DNA from: Candidatus Amarobacillus elongatus
GTDB taxonomy: Bacteria; Chloroflexota; Dehalococcoidia; Tepidiformales; Tepidiformaceae
Direction of reading: 5' to 3'
DNA length: 64,000 bases
Assembly: GCA_016703545.1 (NCBI GenBank)
Contig: JADJBX010000005.1
Coordinates: forward strand, 289,581 to 353,580
The notes beneath the pieces are model-generated. The model was not told where the DNA came from and did not search any database. It was given only the letters and a program-made list of their open reading frames with translations. Positions 42,385 through 50,929 of the stretch are shown piece after piece. The translations under genes and the position numbers were made by a program. Each line of letters opens with the position of its first letter. The stretch's first letter is position 1.

Positions 42385-44844
42385 ATGCCACACCTCACCT
42401 GGATCGATGACCCCGGGGCGGCGACGGCGGACGCAGGGGGCAAGGGCGCGAGCCTCGCGCGGCTGACGGCGGCCGGGTTCCGCGTGCCACCCGCGTTCGT
42501 CATCTTCCCGGATGCGGCGCACGCCATCGCCGCGGGCGGCGCGCCGGAGGCGGCGGCGGCCGTCACCGCCGCCGCCACGAGGCTGCTGGACGAAGGTCCC
42601 GTGGCGGTGCGCTCCTCGGCACAGGACGAGGACAGCGCCGAGGCTTCCTTCGCGGGGCAGCACCTGACCGTGCTCGACGTGACCTCGGTCGAGGGCGTGC
42701 TGAACGCGGTCGCCGCGTGCGTGGCGTCGCTGCAGTCCGAGGGGGCGGCGGCGTACCGGGCGGCGCGCGCCGCGGAAGGCGACGCGCGCATGGCGGTGGT
42801 CGTGCAGCGCATGGTCGCGGCCGAGGCCGCGGGCGTCGCCTTCAGCATCGACCCCGTCTCGGGCGATACCACGCGCGCCGTGGTGGAAGCGGTCGCGGGC
42901 ACGGGCGAGGCGCTTGTGAGCGGCGTGGCTGAGGCCGACCGAATGATCCTCGAGCGGCCGGGGTTGCGGGTGATCGAGCGGCACCACCCGGGCACGCCGG
43001 TGCTGGATGAGGCGATGGCGCACGAGGCGGCGCGCCAGGCGATGCGCGCGGAGGAGCTGTTCGGCGCGCCCCAGGACATCGAATTCGCCTTCGAGGGCGG
43101 CCTGCTCTGGATGCTGCAATCGCGGCCCATCACGGTCGCGGGGGCGCCGGCGGCGGAGGGCGGCTGGGTCAGCGAATTCGACACGGTGACCACGCTCGAT
43201 GACCACTGGACGAGCGCGAACGTGCAGGAGGTGCTGCCCGGGCTGCTCACGCCGCTCTCGATGACGATGTTCGCGGACGCCGCGATCGTGGCCTACAACG
43301 ACGGGTACCGGCGGCTCAAGATGCTGCGCCAGGACGAGAACCCGCGCTTCGTGGGCATGTTCTACAACCGCGCGTACCTCAACATCTCGGCCACGCGCAT
43401 GATCGCGGACCGCGTGCTGGGCTCCAGCGGCGACGCCATCGAACATCGCTTCCTCGGCGGCGAGTACACGGGAAAACCGAAGACGGTCCACTCGCGAGAG
43501 CTCTGGGGGTTCCGGCTGCGAAGCGCGGTGCCGGGCGTGCGGATGCTCGTTCGCATCCACCACGAAGGCGACCGGATCGAGCGCGAGACGATGGCCTGGC
43601 AGCGGCGCGTGCGCGCGGACGACGTGGCGGCGATGTCGGGCCCCGAGATCGAGGGGCGGCGAAAGGCGCTGAGCGCGTTCGTGGCCCGCATCTTCCAGGT
43701 TCACCTGCAGGCGAGCGGCGTAGCGGGATCGGGGTTCGATAGCGTCGCGGGGATGGTACTGCCCATCCTCGGGGACGAGACCGAGGGACGGGTGCCGGCG
43801 ATCTTCTCGGGGATGCACGGCGTGGAGAGCGCGCAGATCGGGCTCGACCTGTGGGCACTGTCGCGAACGGCGATCGCCTGCGGGCTGGAGGGGGCACTCC
43901 GCGGCGAGGGGTTCGACCCGATGTCGCAGGACCACCCCGGCGAATGGCGCGCCTCGTTCGCGGCCTTCCTGGAGCGGCACGGCCACCGGGGCCTGAACGA
44001 AATGGAGCCGGCGGTGCCGAACTGGCGGCAGGACCCGTCGCAGGTGGTGTCGGTCGTGCGTTCGTACCTGGACCTGCCGGAGGAGAAATCGCCGCCGGCG
44101 ACCCTCGAACGCCAGGCGCGGGAACGGCTGGCGCTGACCGCGGAGCTCGAACGGCGGATGAACCCGGTGAAACGGGCGCTCTTCCGCAAGTCGCTGGGGT
44201 GGGCGCAGGGCTGGGTTTCGCTGCGGGAGCGCACCAAGTCCATCGTCGTGCGGGCGGCGAGGCTGTTCGATTACTACGTGCCGCGCGTGGGGGCGATGCT
44301 CGTCGAACACGGCGCCGTGGACCGCCCGGACGACCTGTTCTTCCTGACGGATGAGGAGATCACGCGGTTCCTGCTGGCGCCAGGAGGCGGGCATGACTAC
44401 CGGGCGGCGGTGGCGCGCAGGCGGCGCGAGCTGGAGCGGAACCGGTACGTGCGCCTCCCCGAGCGGTTCCGGGGGCGGCCGGTGCCGCTGCCGCCGGACC
44501 TTTCGCACGCCGCGGGGGAGGTGCTGAAGGGCATCCCCGTGAGCCCCGGCCGGGTGACGGGCCGGGCGCGCGTCATCCTGGATCCGAGGACGGACGGGCC
44601 GATGCTCCCGGGCGAGATCCTGGTGGCACCCGTGACGGACGCGGGCTGGACGCCGCTGTTCGCGCTCGCGTCGGGGCTGGTGGTGGACCTCGGAAGCGCG
44701 CTGAGCCACGGCAGCACGGTCGCGCGGGAGTACGGGCTCCCGGCGGTGGTCAACGTCCGGAATGGCACGACGCACATCCGCACCGGCGATCTCGTGGCGG
44801 TGGACGGGTCGGCGGGGACGGTGACGGTGCTGGAGGCCGGGTAG
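42385..44844 (+). CDS. PEP synthase/rifampicin phosphotransferase-like protein
   Basis: This protein of 819 residues has the layout of rifampicin phosphotransferase. An N-terminal PPDK/PEP-synthase ATP-grasp domain (about 1-280) contains GGKGASLARL, RSSAQDEDSAEASFAGQH and DIEFAFEGGLLWMLQSRPIT. A central region follows, then a C-terminal His domain with GSALSHGSTVAREYGLPAVV near residue 775, where His would carry the phosphate. Whether it inactivates an antibiotic is unknown. A TAGACT -10 (42372-42377) sits seven bases before the ATG. Confidence 0.85.
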   Translation: MPHLTWIDDPGAATADAGGKGASLARLTAAGFRVPPAFVIFPDAAHAIAAGGAPEAAAAVTAAATRLLDEGPVAVRSSAQDEDSAEASFAGQHLTVLDVTSVEGVLNAVAACVASLQSEGAAAYRAARAAEGDARMAVVVQRMVAAEAAGVAFSIDPVSGDTTRAVVEAVAGTGEALVSGVAEADRMILERPGLRVIERHHPGTPVLDEAMAHEAARQAMRAEELFGAPQDIEFAFEGGLLWMLQSRPITVAGAPAAEGGWVSEFDTVTTLDDHWTSANVQEVLPGLLTPLSMTMFADAAIVAYNDGYRRLKMLRQDENPRFVGMFYNRAYLNISATRMIADRVLGSSGDAIEHRFLGGEYTGKPKTVHSRELWGFRLRSAVPGVRMLVRIHHEGDRIERETMAWQRRVRADDVAAMSGPEIEGRRKALSAFVARIFQVHLQASGVAGSGFDSVAGMVLPILGDETEGRVPAIFSGMHGVESAQIGLDLWALSRTAIACGLEGALRGEGFDPMSQDHPGEWRASFAAFLERHGHRGLNEMEPAVPNWRQDPSQVVSVVRSYLDLPEEKSPPATLERQARERLALTAELERRMNPVKRALFRKSLGWAQGWVSLRERTKSIVVRAARLFDYYVPRVGAMLVEHGAVDRPDDLFFLTDEEITRFLLAPGGGHDYRAAVARRRRELERNRYVRLPERFRGRPVPLPPDLSHAAGEVLKGIPVSPGRVTGRARVILDPRTDGPMLPGEILVAPVTDAGWTPLFALASGLVVDLGSALSHGSTVAREYGLPAVVNVRNGTTHIRTGDLVAVDGSAGTVTVLEAG

Positions 44845-44894
44845 CGAACGCGCGGCACGGCGCGCCAGGCGAGGCGGCGGAGGCGCCGGGACTC

Positions 44895-45422
44895 CTAGGG
44901 GCGCGCCGTGGCGGTTGCCGGCGCCGGCGTCGGCGGCGTCTCGCTCACCTCGAAGAGTTCGACTTCGAACACGAGGTCGGCATTGGCTGGGATGCCGGGG
45001 CGGGTGCCCGGGCCGTAGGCGAGCGCGGCCGGGATGAACATGGTGCGCTTGCCGCCGACCTTCATCGCCGAAAGGCCCTCGGCGAACCCCTTGATGACCG
45101 AGCTCATCTGGAGCCACTGGCGAGCGCCGCGACGGTACGAGCTATCGAACTCGGCGCCGCTCTCGGCGAGCGTGCCACGATAGTGGACCTGCACGTACGA
45201 GCTGGGCCCGGGCTGGGCGCCGGTACCCACGGTGATGTCCTGCACCTTCACCCCCGAAGGCAGCACCGTCGGGCTCGCGAGGACGACCGGCGTGCCCTGC
45301 GGCAGCGGCGTCGGCGAAGGGCCACCCGTGGGGGCGGCAGTGACCTGGCGATCGGGGATCTTGCACGAAGCCAGCGCGACGCCAAAGGCGGGGACACCAA
45401 GTAGAAGCGTGCGGCGTTTCAC
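44895..45422 (-). CDS. FKBP-type peptidyl-prolyl isomerase, lipoprotein
   Basis: A 175-residue protein with a signal peptide and lipobox (FGVALASC near residue 20), a Pro/Thr linker, and an FKBP domain: YVQVHYRGTLAESGAEFDSS, VIKGFAEGLSAMKVGGKR and IPANADLVFEVELFEV. It accelerates prolyl bond rotation in exported proteins. TATCTT (45430-45435) lies seven bases before the GTG start, with no Shine-Dalgarno. It is convergent with the PEP synthase-like gene. Confidence 0.9.
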   Translation of the reverse strand: MKRRTLLLGVPAFGVALASCKIPDRQVTAAPTGGPSPTPLPQGTPVVLASPTVLPSGVKVQDITVGTGAQPGPSSYVQVHYRGTLAESGAEFDSSYRRGARQWLQMSSVIKGFAEGLSAMKVGGKRTMFIPAALAYGPGTRPGIPANADLVFEVELFEVSETPPTPAPATATARP

Positions 45423-45453
45423 GCCAATGAAGATAGCGGCCCGGCCGCTAACG

Positions 45454-46615
45454 TCACATGCGCGCGAGCCGCGCGGCGGCCTCGGCGAGCGTCTCCGGCG
45501 ACTTCGAGAACGTGAACCGCACGAGCTTCGCGCCCTTGCCGTCGCGGTAGAACGACGAGCCCGGCACGGAGGCGACGCCGATGTTCTCGATCAGGTGGCG
45601 GGCGAAGGCGTAGTCGTCGCCGGGGAACCCGAGGTGGGAGAAGTCGGCCATGATGTAGTACGCGCCCTGGGGCAGGTGGCATTCGAAGCCGGCGTCACGC
45701 AGCGCGCTGTAGAGCTGGCGGCGCTTCGCGTCGTACATGCCGCGAAGCTCCGGGTAGTACGCGTCCGCCTGCTCCATCGCGATGCCCGCGGCCTCCTGCA
45801 GGGGGGCGGGAGCGCCGACGGTGAGGAAATCGTGGACCTTGCGGATCGCGTCGCTGAGGACGGGCGGCGCGAGTACGTACCCGAGCCGCCACCCGGTGAC
45901 GCTGAATGTCTTGGAGAGCCCCGAGATCGTGACCGTACGGTCGTACATGCCCGGGAGGGTGGCCATGGGCACGTGCTCGTGCTGGTCATAGAGGATGTGT
46001 TCGTAGATCTCGTCCGTGATGCAGAGGCAGTCGAACTCCTGGCAGAGGCCGGCGATCTGCTCGAGCTCGGGGCGGGTAAACACCTTGCCGCTTGGATTGT
46101 TCGGGGTGTTCACGATGATCGCGCGCGTGCGGGCGCTGAAGGCGGCACGAAGGGCCTCCGGGTCGAGGGCGAAATCCGGGGCGCGCAGCTCGACGAAGAC
46201 GAGTTTGGCGCCGGACATGGCCGCATCGGGGACGTAGTTCTCGTAGAAGGGTTCGAAGACGATAACCTCGTCGCCCTCCTCGACGAGCGCGAGCATGGTG
46301 GCCATCATCGCCTCGGTGGCGCCGCAGGTGACGGTGATTTCGCGCTCGGGGTCGAAATCGAGGCCGTAGAAACGGCGGGTCTTGGCGGCGATGGCCTGGC
46401 GGAGGCGCGGCGCGCCCCACGTGATCGCGTACTGGTTGACGTCGCTGGTGATGGCGAGAACGGCGGCTTCCTTGATGAGTCCGGGGCGGGGAAATCGCGG
46501 GGCCCTGGGCGAGGTTCATCGCGCCGTGGAGCATCGCGAGCCGCGTCATTTCGCGGATCACGGACTCGGTGAAGACGGAGGTGCGGGTGGCGACGCGCGC
46601 GCTTGGGGAAGCCAT
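45454..46615 (-). CDS. PLP-dependent class I/II aminotransferase (two frameshifts)
   Basis: An aminotransferase of about 387 residues when joined, similar to aspartate/kynurenine transaminases. The PLP-lysine lies in TISGLSKTFSVTGWRLG; NTPNNPSGKVF and DEIYEHILYD are typical. Two single-base losses within about 25 bp, near 46503 and 46479, break the N-terminal part; restoring them gives LAQGPRDFPAPDLIKEAA, as in the family. A TACAAT (46623-46628) lies seven bases before the ATG, so the mRNA looks leaderless. The specific amino acid is unknown. Confidence 0.88.
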
Positions 46616-46679
46616 GGGCGCGATTGTAGAGGCGGCGCGAGCATCGCGGCGAACGCAGGGGGCGGTATGCTGAACGGCG

Positions 46680-47531
46680 ATGCAGGCGCCCAGCGACCAC
46701 TACGCCACGCTCGGGGTGGAGCGAACGGCTTCGCCCGACGAGATCAAGGCGTCGTACCGGCGGCTTTCGCGCGAGCTGCACCCGGACCGCAACGCGGCGC
46801 CGGATGCGAACCGCCGGATGGCCGCGATCAACGACGCCTACGCGGTGCTTTCGGACCCGGCCCGGCGGGCGGACCACGACCGGGAGCTCGCGCGGGGGAA
46901 CCCGCGGCCGGTGTTCCGGCGCGACCCCGCATGGAGCGCGGCGACGGCCACGAACCGGGGCACGGGGGGAACGCCGTTCGCACAGGCGCGCGCGAACGGG
47001 CAGATGCGCGAAACTCCGCGCCAGTACCCCCGCCAACGGCAGCCGTTCACGAAGCCGCCGGTCGGAGGGCGGGGCGGGCTGCAAGCGCCGGGGGAGTTCC
47101 CGGACTACTTCGCATTCCTGGGCATCCCCTGGGACGAGGATCCCGCCGCCGCCTTCGCCGCGGGCGCGAAACTCGAGGGCGAACTGCTGCGCGCGCACTA
47201 CAACCCGGAGGACACGGCGGCGCTGGAGCGGCAGCTGCGCGAAGCGCGGGAGACGCTCGCGAACCCTTCGCTGCGAGCCATTTACCTTGACGCGCTCGAC
47301 GGGGTGAAGGCGCCGCCGGCGGGCAAGCACCCCCGCTGGCACCGGACGCACTACAGCTTCCTCGGGGTGCGCCCGCGGGCCGACGCGATGACCATCGCCG
47401 ACCGGGTGACGGCGCTGAGCGAAGGGATGAAGCAGGGCACGCCCGAATACGCGGCGCTCATGGCGGCGTTCCAGACCCTGCGCGACGCCAACCGCCGGCG
47501 GGAGTACGACGCCTCGATCGGCCTGGCGTAG
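46680..47531 (+). CDS. DnaJ-domain protein with two further J-like repeats
   Basis: A 283-residue protein. Residues 5-70 are a true J domain (DHYATLGVERTASPDEIKAS, with the HPD motif in LHPDRN). After a Pro/Arg-rich linker come two J-like units lacking HPD: one at about 140-210 (YFAFLGIPWDEDP, ending LANPSLRAIYLDAL) and one at about 225-283 (HYSFLGVRPRADAM, ending RDANRRREYDAS). The first should stimulate a DnaK; the others may be scaffolds. A TATGCT (46666-46671) is eight bases before the ATG. Confidence 0.87.
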   Translation: MQAPSDHYATLGVERTASPDEIKASYRRLSRELHPDRNAAPDANRRMAAINDAYAVLSDPARRADHDRELARGNPRPVFRRDPAWSAATATNRGTGGTPFAQARANGQMRETPRQYPRQRQPFTKPPVGGRGGLQAPGEFPDYFAFLGIPWDEDPAAAFAAGAKLEGELLRAHYNPEDTAALERQLREARETLANPSLRAIYLDALDGVKAPPAGKHPRWHRTHYSFLGVRPRADAMTIADRVTALSEGMKQGTPEYAALMAAFQTLRDANRRREYDASIGLA

Positions 47532-47570
47532 ACCGTTTGGCGCTGGGCCGGCATCTGCCATGATGGAGTC

Positions 47571-48128
47571 ATGGCCGATTCGCTCGCGGGGAAGCTGCTG
47601 GTGGCGACGCCGTCCCTCGTGGACCCCAACTTCGCGCGCACCGTGGTGCTCCTCTGCGAGCACAACGACGAGGGCGCGCTGGGGGTGGTGCTGAACCGGC
47701 CGCTGGAGCATGCGGCGGTGTCGGAACACCTGCCGGAGTGGCTCCCGTACGTCACCGGGCCGCGGGTCATCTTCCAGGGCGGACCCGTGGAACCTTCGAC
47801 CGCACTGGCGCTGGGCGAGCTGGCGGGAACGGCGCGCCCGGAGGGCTGGTCGCCGGTGCTGGGGCGAACGGGACTGCTCAGCCTGTCGCGTGAGCCCGGC
47901 GACTTCGGCGACGACCTCCGGCGGATGCGCGTCTTCAGCGGCTATTCCGGCTGGACCGGCGGCCAGCTGGAGGGCGAGGTGAAGCAGGAGGCATGGTTCG
48001 TCGTGGCGGCGGACCCCGAGGACCTGTTCACCCCGGAACCGGAGACGCTGTGGCGGCGCGTGCTGCAGCGGCAGGACTCGAAACTCGCGCTTTTCGCGTA
48101 CTTTCCAACGGATCCCCGCGCCAACTGA
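47571..48128 (+). CDS. YqgE/AlgH family protein (DUF179)
   Basis: A 185-residue protein of the YqgE/AlgH family: LAGKLLVATPSLVDPNFART with HNDEGALGVVLNRP, then FQGGPVEP and a C-terminal GGQLEGEVKQEAWFVV segment, all diagnostic. The biochemical function is unknown although it is widely conserved. CATGAT lies six bases before the ATG, in the same position as the leaderless promoters elsewhere. Confidence 0.93.
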   Translation: MADSLAGKLLVATPSLVDPNFARTVVLLCEHNDEGALGVVLNRPLEHAAVSEHLPEWLPYVTGPRVIFQGGPVEPSTALALGELAGTARPEGWSPVLGRTGLLSLSREPGDFGDDLRRMRVFSGYSGWTGGQLEGEVKQEAWFVVAADPEDLFTPEPETLWRRVLQRQDSKLALFAYFPTDPRAN

Positions 48129-48174
48129 CGCGGGCCCTTGGAGACGGGCCGCCGCGTCCGTAGCATCCGGCGGC

Positions 48175-48261
48175 ATGAACAAGACCGTTCTCTTTGGGGT
48201 TCTCGGTGGGCTGGCGTGGTTCGCCGCCGGCATCTTCGTCGGCTGGCTGATCTGGGCCTGA
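48175..48261 (+). CDS. Tiny single-helix membrane peptide
   Basis: A frame of 28 codons encodes MNKTVLFGVLGGLAWFAAGI and ends WLIWA, a single membrane helix with a basic start. TAGCAT (48161-48166) lies eight bases before the ATG, giving a leaderless promoter-start arrangement. It is convergent with the sortase gene. It may be a small regulatory membrane protein or a chance frame. Confidence 0.4.
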   Translation: MNKTVLFGVLGGLAWFAAGIFVGWLIWA

Positions 48262-48272
48262 GCGCGCGGTAG

Positions 48273-48974
48273 TCAGTCGACGCGGTCGGCGAGGACGACG
48301 GTGCGCTCGGCGAATCCGTGGCTGACGACGGGGCCGCTGCAGGTCATGAGGGCGATGCTTTCGCGCCCCTCGCGGCCGCGCAGGATCGCGCCCATGTCGA
48401 TCGTTTCGAGCGCGTAATCGACGACGGACGTGACGCGATAGCGGTGCACGGAGCCATCGGTGAGCGTGACCGCGACCTCATCGCCGGCGGTGAGCGCGGA
48501 GAGGCGCTTGAACACGCCCGGGCGGCCGGCGAACTCGTAGTGAGCCGCGAAGAAGGTCGCGCCGCCCTCGCCGGGGAGGGCGTTGTAGGCGGGGTTCCAG
48601 CCCACGGTGCTCGTGTCCTGGGGGATATCGAGGCGGCCGAAGCGGTCGATGCCGTACCGGCCGACCGGGTTCTCGACGCCGATGGCGGGGATGGCGATGC
48701 GCGCGATATCGACGGGACCGGCGGCGGGCGCGGGGATCGCCTTGAACTCCTCGATGCCGTACATGCGGTAGCTGCGCTCGACCTCGGCGATGAAGCGGTC
48801 GTCGACGAGTGTGGGCATTCCGGTGGCGGAATCGCGGCCGATGTAGCGGAGCTGGCTCGCGAGCGCGGGCACGGCGGCGGGTGCGGCCTCGCCGGGGGTG
48901 GGCGAAGGGGCGGCAAACCACACGGCGGCCGCGAGGATCACGGCGCAAAGGGCGGCCAGGGGTAACCGGCGCAC
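48273..48974 (-). CDS. Class E/F sortase
   Basis: A protein of 233 residues with an N-terminal membrane anchor and a sortase domain. The catalytic His is in FFAAHYEFAGRPGVFKRL, the Cys in ALMTCSGP and the Arg in ERTVVLAD, in the usual order. DIPQDTSTVGWNPAYNALPG is typical of class E/F enzymes. Sortases attach or cross-link surface proteins carrying an LPxTG-like signal; no substrate gene is recognised here. TACACT (48981-48986) sits six bases before the GTG start. Confidence 0.88.
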   Translation of the reverse strand: MRRLPLAALCAVILAAAVWFAAPSPTPGEAAPAAVPALASQLRYIGRDSATGMPTLVDDRFIAEVERSYRMYGIEEFKAIPAPAAGPVDIARIAIPAIGVENPVGRYGIDRFGRLDIPQDTSTVGWNPAYNALPGEGGATFFAAHYEFAGRPGVFKRLSALTAGDEVAVTLTDGSVHRYRVTSVVDYALETIDMGAILRGREGRESIALMTCSGPVVSHGFAERTVVLADRVD

Positions 48975-49099
48975 CGCGGCAGTGTACCTCCGGACGGATC
49001 ATCGGCAGAGCGCGCGGAAAGCTGATGGAAACGGGAGGGAAGGCAGCGAGGGTGACCAGCAGGGATAGGAGATCCGACTAAAGGCGGAGAGATTTTGTG

Positions 49100-49128
49100 T
49101 TGACGAGTAACCTTTTCGACGCTACTGT
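49100..49128 (+). promoter_or_regulatory. Strong promoter of a short transcription unit
   Basis: TTGACG (49100-49105) and TACTGT (49123-49128) are separated by the optimal 17 bp. Transcription should start near 49135. The unit ends at a strong terminator 49260-49288. Confidence 0.7.
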
Positions 49129-49174
49129 CGTTCTCAACCTTGAAGCGCGGGATATCCGCCGGGAGTGAGTCACG

Positions 49175-49231
49175 ATGGTCAAGCACATGCTCGTACTTCT
49201 CGGCGTCCGCGGCGGCGCAAACAAGCGTTAG
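49175..49231 (+). CDS. Possible 18-residue leader peptide
   Basis: ATG 49175 to TAG 49231 encodes MVKHMLVLLGVRGGANKR, with GGGAG about nine bases upstream. It is rich in Leu and Val (LVLLGV) as attenuation leader peptides are, and lies between promoter and terminator. No leucine or valine synthesis gene follows, so the meaning is open; it may be a chance frame. Confidence 0.3.
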   Translation: MVKHMLVLLGVRGGANKR

Positions 49232-49259
49232 CACACCGTACCGGGTAATCGGCGCACAG

Positions 49260-49288
49260 CGCCGTACCGGAAACGGTACGGCGTTTTT
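49260..49288 (+). terminator. Intrinsic terminator of the short unit
   Basis: A perfect 10-bp stem (CGCCGTACCG at 49260-49269, CGGTACGGCG at 49274-49283) closed by a GAAA tetraloop and followed by TTTTT (49284-49288). It is a textbook Rho-independent terminator. Confidence 0.92.
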
Positions 49289-49487
49289 GTTTCCTCCGCC
49301 GTCCGGACACCACCACAGCAGGTAACTCCTCCCCGTCGCACCGTGGCGCGCAGTTTCGCGTCGAAATGGTGCGTACTGTGGGCATCTGTGCGCGTTCAAC
49401 AGACGCACCAGACGGAGCGCTCTTACCGGAGCAGCTCGCGGCCCTGCCATCACCGCCACACGCACCATTCAAGGATCAGGTTCAGCC

Positions 49488-49661
49488 ATGGATTCGTATC
49501 CGATCATCCGCGTGCAGCAGAACGCTGCCATGGCCGATGCGGGCGTCGCGTTGAAGTACAAGCAGCTGCGGCAGATCTCGCTCGAAATCACCGTCAATCC
49601 GTTCGCGACCACGGCACCCAAAGGGCACCAGCAAACGACGACGCTTCCCCCGTTACTGTAG
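49488..49661 (+). CDS. Small hypothetical protein
   Basis: A frame of 57 codons starting MDSYPIIRVQQNAAMADAGV and ending in a Thr/Gln-rich tail. No domain is recognised. A weak AAGGATCAGG precedes the ATG at a long distance. The next small gene starts 10 bp after its stop, so the two form a small operon downstream of the sRNA-like unit. Confidence 0.4.
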   Translation: MDSYPIIRVQQNAAMADAGVALKYKQLRQISLEITVNPFATTAPKGHQQTTTLPPLL

Positions 49662-49671
49662 GAGTTTCCCC

Positions 49672-49884
49672 ATGTCCCCGATGTTTCAGATGAACCTCGA
49701 AGAGCTGGCGAAGAGCCGCTCGCCCCGCGGGTACTTCCCCGGGGAGCCCGAGCCGGAGTCGCTGTACCGCCAGGCAGAGGTGGAGCGGCTGCTGCGGCAG
49801 TCGCTGAACGAACCGGCCCCGGCCGCGCAGCCGTCCCCCCGCGGGCTGCTTGGCCGCCTGCGCTTCGCCTTCGGCCGCCAGTAG
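49672..49884 (+). CDS. Small hypothetical protein
   Basis: A 70-residue product with GGAG seven bases before the ATG at 49672. It is polar, with an amphipathic helix in the middle (PESLYRQAEVERLLRQSLNE), a Pro/Ala linker and a basic C-terminal segment (GLLGRLRFAFGRQ) that may touch the membrane. A strong terminator (49911-49940) follows, which supports expression. No family is known. Confidence 0.55.
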   Translation: MSPMFQMNLEELAKSRSPRGYFPGEPEPESLYRQAEVERLLRQSLNEPAPAAQPSPRGLLGRLRFAFGRQ

Positions 49885-49910
49885 CCCGGCGGCCGGGGGC
49901 GACCCGGACG

Positions 49911-49940
49911 ACGCCCGCCTTCCCCCCGGAAGGCGGGCGT
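49911..49940 (+). terminator. Terminator hairpin after the small-gene operon
   Basis: A 13-bp perfect stem (arms 49911-49923 and 49928-49940) with a CCCC loop, followed by TTCGTGCGTT. It lies 27 bp after the stop of the 70-residue gene. Confidence 0.75.
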
Positions 49941-50082
49941 TCGTGCGTTCCGGGGGTGGCCAAATCGGCGGCGATGGTTCAGGTAGGAGGTGTGGTTTCT
50001 TCCACCACGGGGAAACCCGGCTGTTCCCATTCGCTCATCGGCCGACAACCTAGGGGAGAACGCTGTTCACCGGGGTGCAACC

Positions 50083-50271
50083 ATGGCCCGAACCGAAGAA
50101 GCCTGCCCGTATCCCACTTCCGCGCGCGCGGGGCGCTGCGAAGGCTGCTGTGAAACCAATGGATCGTTGACGCCGTGCGTGCTCGCCTGGCTGGCCGCCG
50201 CGACCGTGGACGTCCTGCGTGAGGCGCCCGTCAGGCGCTTCGCTCCTCGGGGGACGCGCCAGGCGGCGTAG
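50083..50271 (+). CDS. Small cysteine-rich hypothetical protein
   Basis: A 62-codon frame starting MARTEEACPYPTSARAGRCEG. Four cysteines are packed in residues 8-25 (CPYP, CEGCC), with a fifth in SLTPCVLAW; they could bind a metal. A structured region with a GTGG...CCAC hairpin lies upstream (about 49990-50010). Its last 40 bp overlap the end of the convergent PadR gene. No family is recognised; it may be a chance frame. Confidence 0.4.
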   Translation: MARTEEACPYPTSARAGRCEGCCETNGSLTPCVLAWLAAATVDVLREAPVRRFAPRGTRQAA

Positions 50272-50815
50272 CGTCCTCGCGGGCGCGCAGCCACTCATCC
50301 GCGGTCTCGCACCAGGCGAGGAGCGATCGCTCCAGGTGGATGCCCGCCTGGACGGTGAGCTGCTCGCCGAACTCGCGAGGGTCGAGGTGCGAGACCTCGG
50401 CGGGTGCGTGTTCGCGGGCCGCATCCTCGAAGCGCGCGAGGCGAAGCTCGTGCAGGGTGCGGTGCACCGCCAGCTGGCGGCGGGCCGAGGCCGGGTCGAC
50501 CACGCCGTAGCTCCACACCTTCATCAGGAAGTCGTCCTTGGCGAAGCTGGGCGGCGAATCCGAGAGGATCCAATCGCCGAGACGCTTCCGTCCCGTGTCC
50601 GTGATCGAGTAGAGCCGCTTGTCGGGGCGGCTCTGTTGTTCGACGACGCGGCTGGTGAGCAATCCCTGCTCTTCGAGCCGGGCGAGCTCGGGGTACACCT
50701 GCTGCGAGCGCGCCTGCCAGAAGAGGCCGGGGAACCCCGCGAAACGGCGGGTGAGTTCGTATCCCGAAAGCTCTTCCACATTGAGCTGGGCAAGAAGCGC
50801 GCAACGGAGACTCAC
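50231..50815 (-). CDS. PadR family transcriptional regulator
   Basis: A 194-residue PadR of the long type: VSLRCALLAQLNVEELSGYE, TRRFAGFPGLFWQARSQQVY, then LEEQGLLTSRVV and RLYSITDTGRKRLGDWI, followed by the Vir_act_alpha_C-like helical domain. GTG 50815 matches the usual M-S-L-R-x-A-L-L start; ATG 50854 would add a non-family extension. It is divergent from the DtxR-like gene over a 115-bp gap. The target is unknown. Confidence 0.88.
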   Translation of the reverse strand: MSLRCALLAQLNVEELSGYELTRRFAGFPGLFWQARSQQVYPELARLEEQGLLTSRVVEQQSRPDKRLYSITDTGRKRLGDWILSDSPPSFAKDDFLMKVWSYGVVDPASARRQLAVHRTLHELRLARFEDAAREHAPAEVSHLDPREFGEQLTVQAGIHLERSLLAWCETADEWLRAREDATPPGASPEERSA

Positions 50816-50929
50816 CCGCCGATTCTGCCCGCGGCCAATGCCATTGGCTACCATAAATGCGGCGCCGGGACGAATCATCGCGAAATTGCGTGCTGGCGGG
50901 GAGTGCGTGGGCGTGGCATTGTTTCCCCC

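Larger units (their letters stand above)
49135..49288 (+). ncRNA. Candidate small RNA or attenuator leader
   Basis: A predicted transcript of about 155 nt bounded by a 17-bp-spaced promoter and a perfect terminator. No long gene is present. Inside is a possible 18-codon leader peptide (49175-49231), followed by a sequence (CACCGTACCGG near 49233) that partly repeats the terminator arm and could form an alternative fold. Two small genes lie downstream, so it may be either an independent sRNA or their attenuator. Confidence 0.5.

Noticed and set aside
42346..45117. Minus-strand frame of 923 codons
   Set aside because: It is antisense to the rifampicin-phosphotransferase-like gene. The product is Arg/His-rich and shows no domain.
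46305..48233. Minus-strand frame of 642 codons
   Set aside because: It runs antisense to the dnaJ-like and yqgE genes and only touches the true aminotransferase frame at its end.
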